A DNA stretch of 64,000 bases from Pseudomonas sp. URMO17WK12:I2 (GCF_003253735.1 NZ_QKYW01000002.1:210367-274366), one strand, 5' to 3'. Positions 34,700-44,320 are shown, counted from the stretch's first letter. The notes: generated by a model not told the origin, from the sequence alone. Made by a program: numbers and translations.

Positions 34700-35923
34700 A
34701 TGTATCACCCTACCGCCTGGCACGTCACCCACTGGCGTGACGATGCCTACAGCCTGGGGGCATACAGCATCCTGCTGCCTGGCGGCCGGTCGCAACATCG
34801 CCGTGTGCTGGGCGAATGCCTGGGCGGGTGCCTCGTCATCGCTGGCGAAGCCTGCAACCCCGAGGCGCCCGCCATGACCCATGGTGCCTGGGACGACGGT
34901 ATTCGTGCAGCCCGCCTCGCCGTCCAGGCCGGAGCCCGACGAGTGATCGTGATCGGTGCGGGCTGTGCTGGCCTGGGGGCCGCCCGATACCTGCGCGCCA
35001 ATGGCATCGACTGCGTCGTGATCGAGGCGCGGGAACGCATGGGCGGGCGCACCCACAGCCTGCAACTGGGCGCAGTGACCGTGGATGTCGGCGCGGCCTG
35101 GCTGCAGCAGTTCGCGGACAACGCCTTGGCTCGCGAAGCGGAGCGCCTCGGGATAAACATGGTGGCAACCGATTTCAGTCAACCGCTGTATGCCGCCAGC
35201 GACGGACCGGTTCACGGTATCAATGAAGCCTGGCATGCGTTGCGCCGGGATATCGACCGCAGCCTGCCCCTGGCCGAGGGCATCGAACGCTATCTGGCTG
35301 GCCTGGAGCCGGACCACGCCCGGGCAACGCGCTATGCGATCGACGGCAACCTGATTATCGAGGCCTGCCTGCCGCTTACGCAGCTTTCGGTAGAATCCCT
35401 CGACGAGGAAGGCGTCGGTAACGAAGATCGTTTTCTACCCGGCGGTTACAGCCAGATCATCGAGCACCTGGCGACCGGGCTCGATATTCGCCTGGGCCAG
35501 CCTGTCACCCAGATCGACTGGCGCGACGGCGAGCTGCGCATCAATGACCAGCGTGGCGACTTCTGCATCTGCACCGTGCCACTTGGTGTACTTAAAACCC
35601 TGCACTTTCTCCCCGAACTGCCGCCGGCCCAACGCGATGCGCTGGCCCACCTGGGTATGGGTCAGCTGGAAAAGGTCGTGCTGCAGTTCGACCAGCGCTG
35701 GTGGCCGCGCTCGCCGACCGGCTATCTGCGTTGGTACGACACGCCTGCGAGCTGGATTGAATGGCTGGACCTGAGCGACGTACTCGCCAAGCCGACCATA
35801 GTCGGACTGATCGCGGCGGATGCAGTGGAGCGTGAATTCGCCGGTCGTAGCGACAAGGAGATCGCCTTGGCCGCTCGAGACGCCTTGCAGGCCTGGGCCA
35901 CGGCCATCGACGCCACACAGTGA
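34700..35923 (+). CDS. Flavin amine oxidase with circularly permuted domain order
   Basis: A 407-aa protein; AAAGGGAG precedes the ATG. The N-terminal about 75 residues look like the C-terminal end of FAD amine oxidases: W-x-D-D-AYSLGAYS (residues 12-23), then CLVIAGEACNPEAPAMTHGAWDDGIRAA (44-71), where FAGEAT...HGA..SG.RAA normally closes the protein. The Rossmann FAD motif follows at VIVIGAGCAGLGAARYL (82-98) with GGRT at 115-118, and the substrate/FAD regions follow, ending ALQAWATAIDATQ just where the canonical protein would continue into the GSYS block. The order is thus C-terminal block first. Substrate unknown. It appears intact, not a fragment, because all blocks are present once. Confidence 0.8.
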   Translation: MYHPTAWHVTHWRDDAYSLGAYSILLPGGRSQHRRVLGECLGGCLVIAGEACNPEAPAMTHGAWDDGIRAARLAVQAGARRVIVIGAGCAGLGAARYLRANGIDCVVIEARERMGGRTHSLQLGAVTVDVGAAWLQQFADNALAREAERLGINMVATDFSQPLYAASDGPVHGINEAWHALRRDIDRSLPLAEGIERYLAGLEPDHARATRYAIDGNLIIEACLPLTQLSVESLDEEGVGNEDRFLPGGYSQIIEHLATGLDIRLGQPVTQIDWRDGELRINDQRGDFCICTVPLGVLKTLHFLPELPPAQRDALAHLGMGQLEKVVLQFDQRWWPRSPTGYLRWYDTPASWIEWLDLSDVLAKPTIVGLIAADAVEREFAGRSDKEIALAARDALQAWATAIDATQ

Positions 35924-36419
35924 GCAAGTGGACTCAACGCGTAGGGTGGACCGGAACGCCGGCCGCTCGTAGCGCCAGCGAACAGTCCGCCGGCCAAAGG
36001 CAAAGGCGTGCTGCTTCGCGAACGGAACGCCGCCCTACCCGCCCACACCTCAATCTTGCGCTGTAACTCGGTAAAGACCACTTTCACCCGAAGAAAAACC
36101 GCCGTTGATGAACATCATGTAAGGCGTCTTTTGCGGGTATTTGGAACGACTTCTGCTTTCGCTTTCGGACGGGTTGTCTGGGCTTCCGGGCGCAAACTGC
36201 CAGAGTAGAAGCCCATCCCCCCCAGACACACTCGATCCGTCACGGCTTGGCTGCGTGATTGTGCCCGGAGTAGCCGTTGATTTCCCTCATCCCGTGACAC
36301 GCGGAGCAAGGCGTATCATCGAAGCGCCTCCTGGCAAATGTCTGCACTCTTGCGTGCTGGATGTAGTGATGATTAGAGGCACTGCGCCGTTTACACACAT
36401 CCCGTTTTCGGACTGAAGC
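35924..36419. other. Intergenic region with REP-like repeat, 496 bases
   Basis: The first part (35941-36040) is the repeat listed next. The remainder, 36041-36419, contains no convincing gene, terminator or conserved motif on either strand. Confidence 0.5.
35941..36040. repeat. REP-like repeat, copy related to the RAYT-flanking element
   Basis: The first 51 bases match 45501-45551 with only three differences, and the rest follows the same plan (TGCT[TG]CGCGAACGGAACGCCGCCC). GTAGGGTGG at the left and CCGCCCTAC at the right make the unit an imperfect inverted repeat of about 100 bp. Confidence 0.8.
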
Positions 36420-37367
36420 TCACTCATCACGACAATCCAGGCTCTCCCTGATTCGAGACTGGGCTGACTTGAACAGCGCGATGGCAATGTTTTCGATCTC
36501 TGAAACCAAGTGCAGTTTTTCCAACCATCGAGGTGGAATACCCTGTTTCGAATAGAACGCACCGGCTATCTGGCCGACGATTGCTGCGGTGGTGTCGGCA
36601 TCGTCACCGAGATTGGCGGCTTGCAGCACTGCCGCCTCGAAGGACTCAGTGGACCAGAAGCACCAGAGTGCGGCTTCGAGTGAAGCGATGCTGTATCCGG
36701 TTCCTCTGATTTGGTCGCGATGCTTGTGCTTGAAGCTGCCCAGAGCAAGGTCTTTGATTGCTGGTTCGCAATACTGCTCTGGAGAAAGGCTAAGCACGTC
36801 GTCTTTCCTGTACCCTGCCAATGCCTTGGAAACCACCTCGGCCAACAGCTGACACGACTCAATTGCCTCGGGGGCACCATGGGTCGTGCGGGAGCTTTGC
36901 TTCGCGGCCCATGCCATCGAGTTCTGGTCTGGGTAGTAGAAGAGGATGACCGGCGCTAAACGCATGATCGAGCCGTTCCCGGCCGTTTTCGGATCAATGG
37001 AACCGGCGAATGGCTCTCCGGTTTCCTCAAAGCGCATCAGCGCCTGTCTCACTGTCGTGCCGATATCGAAGCATTGCCCCGTGGCACTCCAGTACCCCCA
37101 ATGCCACCAGTTGAGATACCGCGCCATCTGGTCCCTGGCATCGAAACCGTTCTTTGAAAGCAGGCTTTCTGCCAGGCAAAGCGCCATCGAGGTGTCATCT
37201 GTCCACTGGCCAGGGGCCAGAGCGAAAGGCCCGCCGCCGACCATATCCGTGATGGGGCTCAGCGTCTCGCGGGCGCTGAATTCAAGAGTGGTGCCGACAG
37301 CATCGCCACAAGCCAGGCCGAGCAAGCAACCGGTATAGCGGTCCTGCAGATTGCTCTCAATGGTCAA
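36420..37367 (-). CDS. ADP-ribosylglycohydrolase family protein
   Basis: A 315-aa cytoplasmic hydrolase. It starts DRYTGCLLGLACGDAVG, has the metal-binding QWTDDTSMAL (about residues 53-62), NGSIMRLAPV (about 131) and the C-terminal NLGDDADTTAAIVGQIAGAFY (about 250-270), the full set of di-magnesium ligands of the DraG/ARH family. These enzymes remove ADP-ribose from proteins or nucleic acids or cleave related compounds. No ADP-ribosyltransferase gene is adjacent. Base composition is slightly lower in GC than the flanking transporter genes. Confidence 0.92.
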   Translation of the reverse strand: MTIESNLQDRYTGCLLGLACGDAVGTTLEFSARETLSPITDMVGGGPFALAPGQWTDDTSMALCLAESLLSKNGFDARDQMARYLNWWHWGYWSATGQCFDIGTTVRQALMRFEETGEPFAGSIDPKTAGNGSIMRLAPVILFYYPDQNSMAWAAKQSSRTTHGAPEAIESCQLLAEVVSKALAGYRKDDVLSLSPEQYCEPAIKDLALGSFKHKHRDQIRGTGYSIASLEAALWCFWSTESFEAAVLQAANLGDDADTTAAIVGQIAGAFYSKQGIPPRWLEKLHLVSEIENIAIALFKSAQSRIRESLDCRDE

Positions 37368-37593
37368 TGGATGCCTCCGAGGCGTTTCCGATATTCAGGA
37401 GAGCATCATACGGCGGATGTCGGCTTCTGGCCGATCTATGCCCGTCGCTGCTGCCTGCTGTCGACAGGAAGCGGCCTGTCGTGCCATTGGTCCAGCTTTG
37501 GCGAGACAGCCGCTCGCTCCACATCCCCTACAACTGGAGCTGGAAGCTGACTAACGCGATACAACTGCGATTGGCAGAGCAACATTCTTGTAC

Positions 37594-38766
37594 CTATTCC
37601 CAACTCACCGCCGGAGCCACCGCCCTGGCGCGCCAGGCAAACCCCAACACCATCAGCAGCCCCAGCGCTGCCATCGCGGCACCGGCCAGGGAGATCGCCG
37701 GGTAGCCAAGCCCCGCGCTGATCACCGCGCCGCCCAGGGCCGCACCAATCGCATTGCCAAAGTTGAAGGCGCCGATATTCACTGCCGAGGCCAGGTTGGG
37801 AGCGTCCTTGGCGGCTTCCATCACGCGCATCTGCAGCGGCGGCACGATGGCGAAGCTGGCGATGCCCCAGATGAGGATGGCCACGGCGGCCGGCAGCGGC
37901 CAGCGCATCAGCACGGTGAAGGCCAGCAGCACCAGGATCAGCGCGCTCAGCGAGGCGATCAGGGTGCGGTCGATGGAGCGATCCGCCGCCTTGCCGCCCC
38001 ACATGTTGCCCAGGGTCAGGCCCACACCGTAGAGCACCAGCATGGCGGTGATAAAGCCGGTGGAGGCATGGGTCTGGGTGCTGAGGATCGGCGCGATATA
38101 GGTGAACACGGTGAACATCGCACTGGAGCCGACCACGGTCAGGGCCAACGCGGCGAGCACCGGGCCACGGCCCAGCACGCGGATTTCGGCAAGCGCGCCA
38201 TCACCCTTCGGCAACTCGACGTTGGGCAAGGCGAACCACAGCGCGAGCATGGTGATCACACCCAGGCCGGCAATGCCCCAGAACGCCGTGCGCCAGCCGA
38301 GCAGCTCACCGAACCAGGCAGCCAGCGGCACGCCGCCGATGGTCGCCAGGGTCAGGCCCATGAACATCGCCGCCACCGCGCCGGCTCGTTTGTCCGGGGC
38401 GACCAGGCTGGCGGCGACCACCGAGCCGACGCCGAAGAAGGCGCCATGGTTGAGCGAGGTGACCACCCGGGCGATCAGCAGGCTGGTGTAGTCGGTGGCC
38501 AGGGCGGACATCAGGTTGCCGAGGGTGAAGATGGCCATCAGCCCGATCAGCAGGTAGCGCCGGGGAATCCTGCCGGTGGTCAGGGTCATCAGCGGCGCGC
38601 CGATCAGTACGCCGATGGCGTAGGCGCTGACCAGCAGGCCGGCGGCGGGAATCGACACGCCAAGGTCACTGGCGATGCCGGGCAACATGCCCATGGGGGC
38701 GAACTCGGTAACGCCGATGCCGAAGGCACCGATGGCGAGCGCGACGAGGGGTGGATTGATACGCAT
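37594..38766 (-). CDS. MFS transporter, AraJ/YdhP-like
   Basis: A 390-aa, 12-helix inner-membrane protein. MRINPPLVALAIGAFGIGVTEFAPMGMLPGIASDLGVS and SLNHGAFFGVGSVVAASLV are near-diagnostic of the YdhP/AraJ group. The open frame extends to 39138, but AAGGAG precedes the ATG at 38766. It is divergent from a LysR gene 94 bases away, its likely regulator. Substrate unknown; group members export sugars, nucleosides or drugs. Confidence 0.92.
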   Translation of the reverse strand: MRINPPLVALAIGAFGIGVTEFAPMGMLPGIASDLGVSIPAAGLLVSAYAIGVLIGAPLMTLTTGRIPRRYLLIGLMAIFTLGNLMSALATDYTSLLIARVVTSLNHGAFFGVGSVVAASLVAPDKRAGAVAAMFMGLTLATIGGVPLAAWFGELLGWRTAFWGIAGLGVITMLALWFALPNVELPKGDGALAEIRVLGRGPVLAALALTVVGSSAMFTVFTYIAPILSTQTHASTGFITAMLVLYGVGLTLGNMWGGKAADRSIDRTLIASLSALILVLLAFTVLMRWPLPAAVAILIWGIASFAIVPPLQMRVMEAAKDAPNLASAVNIGAFNFGNAIGAALGGAVISAGLGYPAISLAGAAMAALGLLMVLGFAWRARAVAPAVSWE

Positions 38767-38860
38767 AAGAGGCTCCTTATCTATGCCGCAAATGCTACGA
38801 TCCCCATCCCATGGGCGGTAGACCGCTTTTCTGGCAAACACCTTTGCTGCAGAGGCACAA

Positions 38861-39754
38861 ATGGACGTAGGTGGCCGATCAGGCGAGATGGAGGTACTGG
38901 TGCGCGTGGCGCAGGAAGGCAGCCTGTCGGCGGCGGCGCGCACCCTGGGCATGACGCCCTCGGCGGTCAGCCGCATCATTGCCCGCACCGAGCAGCGCCT
39001 GGGCACCCGCCTGCTGCTGCGCACCACCCGGGCGATCACCTTCACGGCCGAAGGCGAGGCGTACCTGCGCGGCGCCCGGCGCATCCTCGCCGACCTGGCG
39101 GAGGTCGAGGACGCCATCGCCGACCAGAGCGTGCCCAAGGGCCGTATTCGCGTCAGCGCCGCGCTCGGTCACGGCCGGCTGGCCATCGTGCCGCTGGTGG
39201 CGGCCTTCAGCGCGCGCTACCCGAACATCGTCGTCGACCTGACCCTGGGCGATGAGGTAGTGGATATTCTTGGCGGCCAAGCCGACGTGGCGGTGCGTTT
39301 CGGCCCGCTGCCGGACAGCCCGCTGACCGCTCGCAAGGTCGGCGAAACCGGCCAGATAGTGGTGGCCTCCCCCGATTACCTGGCGCGCCACGGCACACCC
39401 CAGGTGCCGGAAGACCTGCTGCAGCACAACTGCCTGCGCTTCAACTTCCGCCGCGCCGAGCCCAACTGGCCCTTCGTGCGTGACGGCGAGGTGTTCTCCC
39501 TGAAGGTGTGCGGCAACATCGAATGCAGCAGCGGCGAAGCCCTGGCGCAACTGGCCCGGGTCGGCGCAGGCATCGCCCGCATCGGCGCCTTCACGGTGAA
39601 CGAGGACATCGGGCGCGGCGATCTGGTGCAGTTGCTCGAGGCCTACAACCCCGGCGAACGGGAACCGATCCACGCGGTATTCGTCGGCGGCCCGACGATG
39701 CCGGCACGGGTACGGCTGTTCGTCGATTTTCTGATCGAGCATCACCGGCTGTAG
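38861..39754 (+). CDS. LysR-family transcriptional regulator
   Basis: A 297-aa regulator with N-terminal HTH EMEVLVRVAQEGSLSAAARTLGMTPSAVSRIIARTEQRLGTRLL and effector domain from about residue 90 (GRIRVSAALGHGRLAIVPLVAAF). It belongs to the same broad subgroup as the regulator at 1032. It is divergent from the YdhP-like transporter gene, which it probably controls. Confidence 0.92.
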   Translation: MDVGGRSGEMEVLVRVAQEGSLSAAARTLGMTPSAVSRIIARTEQRLGTRLLLRTTRAITFTAEGEAYLRGARRILADLAEVEDAIADQSVPKGRIRVSAALGHGRLAIVPLVAAFSARYPNIVVDLTLGDEVVDILGGQADVAVRFGPLPDSPLTARKVGETGQIVVASPDYLARHGTPQVPEDLLQHNCLRFNFRRAEPNWPFVRDGEVFSLKVCGNIECSSGEALAQLARVGAGIARIGAFTVNEDIGRGDLVQLLEAYNPGEREPIHAVFVGGPTMPARVRLFVDFLIEHHRL

Positions 39755-39936
39755 CGAATTCTGCGCCCTACCCAACTGCTCGCTGCTCATCCTCCACGTG
39801 CAAATGCTTGGCAGAGCGGTATGCGTCCGGTCCGTCAGGACGACGCCGCCGGCCTTAACGAAAAGCCGCGGGCAGCCGATAAAAAGGGATTGGCGCAACG
39901 CCAGAATCGATTGCAATGAGTTGAAGGTAATCATCA

Positions 39937-42477
39937 ATGCCAGAGGATGTCGGCGGTATGCGCAGCCATACCGAAATGACGCGAAAGTTCGCCGCCGGGT
40001 TTGCCTTGCTGATGGCGAGCTTGCTCGCAATTGCCTGTGCTGCGCTGATTGCCATCGCTTATCAGAAAAACCTCGCCCAGGTCGAACATGACGAACTGGC
40101 CCTCGCGCAATCGTTGGGGGCCATCAAACGTTCGCTGAATACCACGGTGATGGACTATGCCTTCTGGGACGACGCCTATGCCAAGGTCGGCAGCGGTCAG
40201 GTCGATACCGACTGGGCCTATGGGCGGGACAACATGGGCGAGTCGCTTTTTTCGAATTTTTCGATCGATGGCGCGTTCATCATCGACCCCACGCAGGCAA
40301 CCGGCTACTCGGTGATCAAGGGCGAGCTGAGCTCGCGGAGCGCCGCGGATTTCATCTCCACCGACTTCACCCCGCTGGTCGAGGCGGCCCGGCGACAGGC
40401 TGGCAGTGGCCGGGCGACTTTCGGCTACTACCCGGTCGGTGATGCCATTGCCGGGGCCTACGCGGCGGCGATCAAACCCGAGGGGATGAGCGATCCGCAA
40501 TCGCTGTCCGCCACCTCCGTCTTGCTGTTCATGGACATCCTCGATATCCAGGCGCTTGGCTTCACCGCCAACCTGGCTGACCTGCGGGCGGTGAGACACC
40601 CGGCCAGCGACAACCCGTATTTCGAGCTGGAGCCGGCATTCGGCTCGACCTACTTCCTGACGTGGACGCCGGCCCGGCCCGGCGATGCGTTTCTTACCGC
40701 ATTGCTGCCCTTGCTGGTGCTCATCGCCATCGTATTCGCCATGGCGATGCGGGCACTGCAGCGCCGCATGCTGAAGGCCTCTGCACTGTTCGATGCCAGT
40801 CAGGACGCCCTGCGTGTCAGTGAGGAGCGCTTTCGCTCGGTTGCCGAATCGACCTCCGACTGGATCTGGGAGACCGATCAGCACGGGCGCCTCACCTTCA
40901 TTTCCGAGCGGTTCACAGCGATGACCGGCCTGCCCGTCAGCGCCTGGCAAGGCAGGCATCTGCATGAACTCCTCGGCCTGGCGCCGCATAGCTTCCTCGC
41001 CCAGGCCCAGGCCTCCTCGCAAGCGAGCCTGCCGCGGCGCCCAATCGAATGTTCCTATGCTGATGCGCAGGGCGTCTCACGGCACTGCACGCTGTCCATC
41101 GGCATGGTTGCCGAAGGTGCCAGACACCTGGGCTACCAGGGCACGGTGACCGACATCACCGAAGAGGTCGAAGCCAAGCGCCAGATCAGTCACCTGTCCC
41201 ACCATGATGCGCTGACCGGCCTGCCCAATCGCCGTTACCTGCAAGCGCACCTGCAGAGCAAACTGGAGAATCCCCAAGGCCGGGTGTTTCTGTTGAGCCT
41301 GGACCTGGACCGCTTCAAGCCGGTGAACGATACCCTCGGCCATTCGATTGGTGACGAAGTGCTCTCCGAGGTGGCACAGCGGCTCAAGCAGTGCGTGCGC
41401 GACGACGATATGGTGGCCCGGCTTGGCGGCGACGAATTCGTGCTGGTGATCGATGACCCGCTGCAGCGGGTCGAACTGGAACCGCTGTGCGCGCGCATCT
41501 GCGACTCCATCGGCAAGGTGTTCGTCAGCGGTGAGCATGAGTTGCTGCTGGGCGCCAGCATCGGCGTGGCCATCGCGCCGCAGGATGCCGTGCAGGCCAG
41601 CGAACTGCTGCGTTACGCCGATATCGCACTCTACGAAGCCAAGGCCGCCGGCAGAAGTACCTGGCAGTTCTACGCCAGTGAAATGAACGAGCGCATCGTC
41701 AATCGCCGCAAGATCGAAACCGACCTGCGCAATGCATTACGCGGCAGCGAGCTGTTTCTGCAATTCCAGCCTCGCTACACCATCAGCCGGCAGACGGTAT
41801 CCGGCGCCGAGGCCCTGGTGCGCTGGCAGCACCCGACCAGGGGCTTGCTGATGCCGGACAGCTTCATCGCCATCGCCGAAGAGACCGGCCTGATCATTGC
41901 GCTCAGCGACTGGGTGCTGCACAACGCCTGCAAGGCGGCAAGCCAGTGGCCCGACGACCTTCAGGTGTCGGTCAACCTGTCGCCGGTCGAATTCCAGCGA
42001 GGCGACCTGGTGGCGCGCGTGCGCCATGCGCTGGAGTCGACGCAGCTGGCCCCTGGCCGGCTGGAACTGGAAATCACCGAAACCGTAATGCTCAAGGACT
42101 CCGTAGCCGCCCTGCAGATCATGCTGCAGCTCAAACGCCTGGGGGTTCGCTTGTCCATGGATGACTTCGGCACCGGTTACTCGGCGCTCAGCTACCTGCG
42201 CACCTACCCCTTCGACGCGATCAAGATAGACCGCAGCTTCATCGCGGATTTGCAGGGCGACACCAAGACCACCGCCGTTGCCATCATCGAGTCGATCATC
42301 GGCCTGGGCCGTGCCCTGTCAATGACCGTGACGGCAGAAGGTGTGGAGAGCGCCAGCCAGTTAAGCGACCTGGCCCGCATTCACTGCGACGAGGCCCAGG
42401 GCTACTACCTCGGCCGTCCGCATTCGCTGGAACAATTCGAGCGCCTGATAACCTCCGCCTCCCTCGCACGCCCCTAG
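39937..42477 (+). CDS. CHASE4-PAS-GGDEF-EAL cyclic-di-GMP signalling protein
   Basis: An 846-aa inner-membrane protein. A first membrane helix (residues 20-42) is followed by a periplasmic CHASE4 domain (MDYAFWDDAY near residue 72) and a second helix near 255-275. A PAS domain spans about residues 290-410 (RFRSVAESTSDWIWETD). The GGDEF domain has an intact GGDEF at 497-501 preceded by an RDDD inhibitory I-site. The EAL domain has EAL at 625-627 and intact DDFGTGYSAL and KIDRSFI motifs. Both synthase and phosphodiesterase residues are present, so the net activity is not predictable. Signal unknown. It stands alone. Confidence 0.93.
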   Translation: MPEDVGGMRSHTEMTRKFAAGFALLMASLLAIACAALIAIAYQKNLAQVEHDELALAQSLGAIKRSLNTTVMDYAFWDDAYAKVGSGQVDTDWAYGRDNMGESLFSNFSIDGAFIIDPTQATGYSVIKGELSSRSAADFISTDFTPLVEAARRQAGSGRATFGYYPVGDAIAGAYAAAIKPEGMSDPQSLSATSVLLFMDILDIQALGFTANLADLRAVRHPASDNPYFELEPAFGSTYFLTWTPARPGDAFLTALLPLLVLIAIVFAMAMRALQRRMLKASALFDASQDALRVSEERFRSVAESTSDWIWETDQHGRLTFISERFTAMTGLPVSAWQGRHLHELLGLAPHSFLAQAQASSQASLPRRPIECSYADAQGVSRHCTLSIGMVAEGARHLGYQGTVTDITEEVEAKRQISHLSHHDALTGLPNRRYLQAHLQSKLENPQGRVFLLSLDLDRFKPVNDTLGHSIGDEVLSEVAQRLKQCVRDDDMVARLGGDEFVLVIDDPLQRVELEPLCARICDSIGKVFVSGEHELLLGASIGVAIAPQDAVQASELLRYADIALYEAKAAGRSTWQFYASEMNERIVNRRKIETDLRNALRGSELFLQFQPRYTISRQTVSGAEALVRWQHPTRGLLMPDSFIAIAEETGLIIALSDWVLHNACKAASQWPDDLQVSVNLSPVEFQRGDLVARVRHALESTQLAPGRLELEITETVMLKDSVAALQIMLQLKRLGVRLSMDDFGTGYSALSYLRTYPFDAIKIDRSFIADLQGDTKTTAVAIIESIIGLGRALSMTVTAEGVESASQLSDLARIHCDEAQGYYLGRPHSLEQFERLITSASLARP

Positions 42478-42527
42478 CAGCCGAGCGGCTGAGTGGCCCA
42501 TGGGGACATCGCTGCGCGGCGACCCAC

Positions 42528-42824
42528 TCAGCGATTCAGGCCCAACGCGAACAGCAGGTACAGCCCGAACGCTGCCACCGGCAGCAGGTGCCAGAAGTTG
42601 GAGAGCCACGGCGCCGAGCTGAGGTAGCCGACCACCAGCAAGCCGGCGGTGGCCAGTGAGAGGCCGGGGAGCAACAGCATCAGGCTCGACAGCAGGCGGT
42701 CCTGAAAAGGCGTCAGCTCGCTGTGGTTGGCGATGGCGGCGGCGGAGAACACCATGGCCAGACCTTGCAGGCCCGCAAAGGTGATCTGGGCGAGCACGCC
42801 GATGATCAATGCCGTAAGCGACAT
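42528..42824 (-). CDS. Small membrane protein co-transcribed with MarR
   Basis: A 98-aa protein with three hydrophobic segments (residues 4-28, 44-66, 74-95). AAAGGAA precedes the ATG. It starts 12 bases after the MarR stop on the same strand, so the two form an operon. No family recognised with confidence. The divergent operon encodes two transporters, so it may be an accessory membrane component, but this is only context. Confidence 0.75.
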   Translation of the reverse strand: MSLTALIIGVLAQITFAGLQGLAMVFSAAAIANHSELTPFQDRLLSSLMLLLPGLSLATAGLLVVGYLSSAPWLSNFWHLLPVAAFGLYLLFALGLNR

Positions 42825-42836
42825 GGTTGATTCCTT

Positions 42837-43334
42837 TCATTCATCCGGTTGCAGGTTGGCCAGCAGCTTGCCGGTGAGCCCATGCAGCTGCTGTTTTTCC
42901 TCGTCACTGAGGGCGGCCAGAACGCGCTGCAGGTTGGCAACGTGGGCGGTGAGCATGTTGTCGATCAGTGCAAAGCCCTCCGGTGTCAGCGCCACCAGAA
43001 TGCCGCGTCGGTCGGACGGGTGCTTGCGCCGTTCGATCAGCCCGGCTTTCTCCAGGCGGTCGATGCGGCTGGTCATGCCGCCGGAGGAAATCATCGCGCT
43101 TTCATACAGGGCAGTGGGCATCAGCGCAAAGGGCTCGCCAGCGCGGCGCAGGGTGGCCAGCACGTCGAACTCGCCGGCCTGCAGGCCATGGCTGGCGAAG
43201 AACGGCAACAGGTGATCACGACTGATCACCTGGCTCAATTCGCCCAGCCTGCCGATCACCGCCATGGCAAAGCCGTCCAGATCCGGGCGTTGTTCACGCC
43301 ACTGTTCAGCGGCCAGTTGTGCTCGATCCTGCAT
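42837..43334 (-). CDS. MarR-family transcriptional regulator
   Basis: A 165-aa regulator. The winged helix is GEFDVLATLRRAGEPFALMPTALYESAMISSGGMTSRIDRLEKAGLIERRKHPSDRRGILVALTPEG (about residues 50-118), including the DxRG wing motif. It is divergent from the EamA/CynX transporter operon with an 83-base intergenic region holding a perfect TATCTTG/CAAGATA palindrome, the classical MarR operator type. Likely a ligand-responsive repressor of both directions. Confidence 0.93.
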   Translation of the reverse strand: MQDRAQLAAEQWREQRPDLDGFAMAVIGRLGELSQVISRDHLLPFFASHGLQAGEFDVLATLRRAGEPFALMPTALYESAMISSGGMTSRIDRLEKAGLIERRKHPSDRRGILVALTPEGFALIDNMLTAHVANLQRVLAALSDEEKQQLHGLTGKLLANLQPDE

Positions 43335-43347
43335 GTCGCCCTCGATT

Positions 43348-43391
43348 TATCTTGCCATCAAGATACTTTTCAAAAAGAATGTTTGTATCTT
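43348..43391. promoter_or_regulatory. MarR-type operator in the divergent promoter
   Basis: TATCTTG (43348-43354), CCAT, CAAGATA (43359-43365) is a perfect 7-bp inverted repeat of the form bound by MarR-family repressors. A further half-site GTATCTT lies at 43385-43391, also pairing with AAGATAC (43360-43366). Confidence 0.65.
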
Positions 43392-43417
43392 ATCGTAGAT
43401 CGGCTTTGGAGACAGGT

Positions 43418-44320
43418 ATGAGACAGCCCCTGCAGCGCCCTTATCTGGCGCTGTTCCTGTTGCTTGCGATCGGCGCCCTGATGGGCCTGACCAGCAACCT
43501 GGTGAAACTCGCCGGCCAGCAAGGCTGGCAGCCCTTGGCCTTCCTGCTGTGGAGCCTGCTCGGCGGCGGCCTGGCGCTGCTGGTGCTGGTACGTCTGCGT
43601 GGCGAGCGCACGGGCGTGACGCCGCCCTTGTTGCGCTACTACCTGATTGCCGGGCTGATCAGCATCGCCCTGCCCAATGGCTTGCTGTTCGCCTCCATCA
43701 GCCATGTCGGTGCCGGCTTCGCCTCGATGTGCCTGGCCTTTCCACCGCTGTTCACCTACCTGATGGCCCTGGCCCTGCGCATGGAGCCGCTGAGCCGCAT
43801 TCGCCTGCTGGGTATCGGCATCGGCCTGGTCGGCAGCGTGCTGCTTGCCCTGGGCAAGCTGCAGGATGGCGATGCCCCCCGGCTGTGGGTGCTGGCCGCA
43901 CTGTCGATCCCGCTGTTCCTGGCCATGGGCAATATCTACCGCTCGCGCTACTGGCCGAGCGGTGCCAGCCCATTGTCCCTGGCGCCAGGCATGCTGCTGG
44001 GCGGCGCCCTGCTGCTGTTGCCCATGGGCCTGCTGGGCGCTGACCTGGCGCCGCAGCTGGGCAGCCAGGCCGCCGTGCTTCTGCTGCTGGTGCAGATGGC
44101 GCTGTTCGCCATCGTCTACGCGCTGTTCTTCGTGCTGCAGAAGCTCGCCGGCGCGGTGTTCCTCAGCCAGATCGGCTCGGTGGCTGCCGTGCTCGGCGCC
44201 GCCATGGCGATCGGTCTGCTGGGTGAACAGGGCAGCCTGTCGATGCTGCTGGCCGGGCTGTGCATCGTCAGCGGCGTGTTGCTGGTGGCCTGGCGCGGCG
44301 CCCAGGAGAAGGCGCAATGA
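43418..44320 (+). CDS. EamA/DMT-family transporter
   Basis: A 300-aa inner-membrane protein with about ten helices and two EamA halves (residues 8-140 and 155-290). The second half ends with FLSQIGSVAAVLGAAMAIGLLGEQGS, a common EamA end motif. The open frame begins at 43319, but GGAGACAG before ATG 43418 sets the start. It is the first gene of a two-transporter operon facing the MarR gene; metabolite or drug export is likely. Confidence 0.9.
   Translation: MRQPLQRPYLALFLLLAIGALMGLTSNLVKLAGQQGWQPLAFLLWSLLGGGLALLVLVRLRGERTGVTPPLLRYYLIAGLISIALPNGLLFASISHVGAGFASMCLAFPPLFTYLMALALRMEPLSRIRLLGIGIGLVGSVLLALGKLQDGDAPRLWVLAALSIPLFLAMGNIYRSRYWPSGASPLSLAPGMLLGGALLLLPMGLLGADLAPQLGSQAAVLLLLVQMALFAIVYALFFVLQKLAGAVFLSQIGSVAAVLGAAMAIGLLGEQGSLSMLLAGLCIVSGVLLVAWRGAQEKAQ

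Noticed and set aside
34700..35923. Reading the amine oxidase as the fused remains of two degraded genes
   Set aside because: Each conserved block occurs exactly once, the start has a good ribosome binding site and no other fragments lie nearby. Permutation explains the order better, although an origin from a tandem duplication remains possible.
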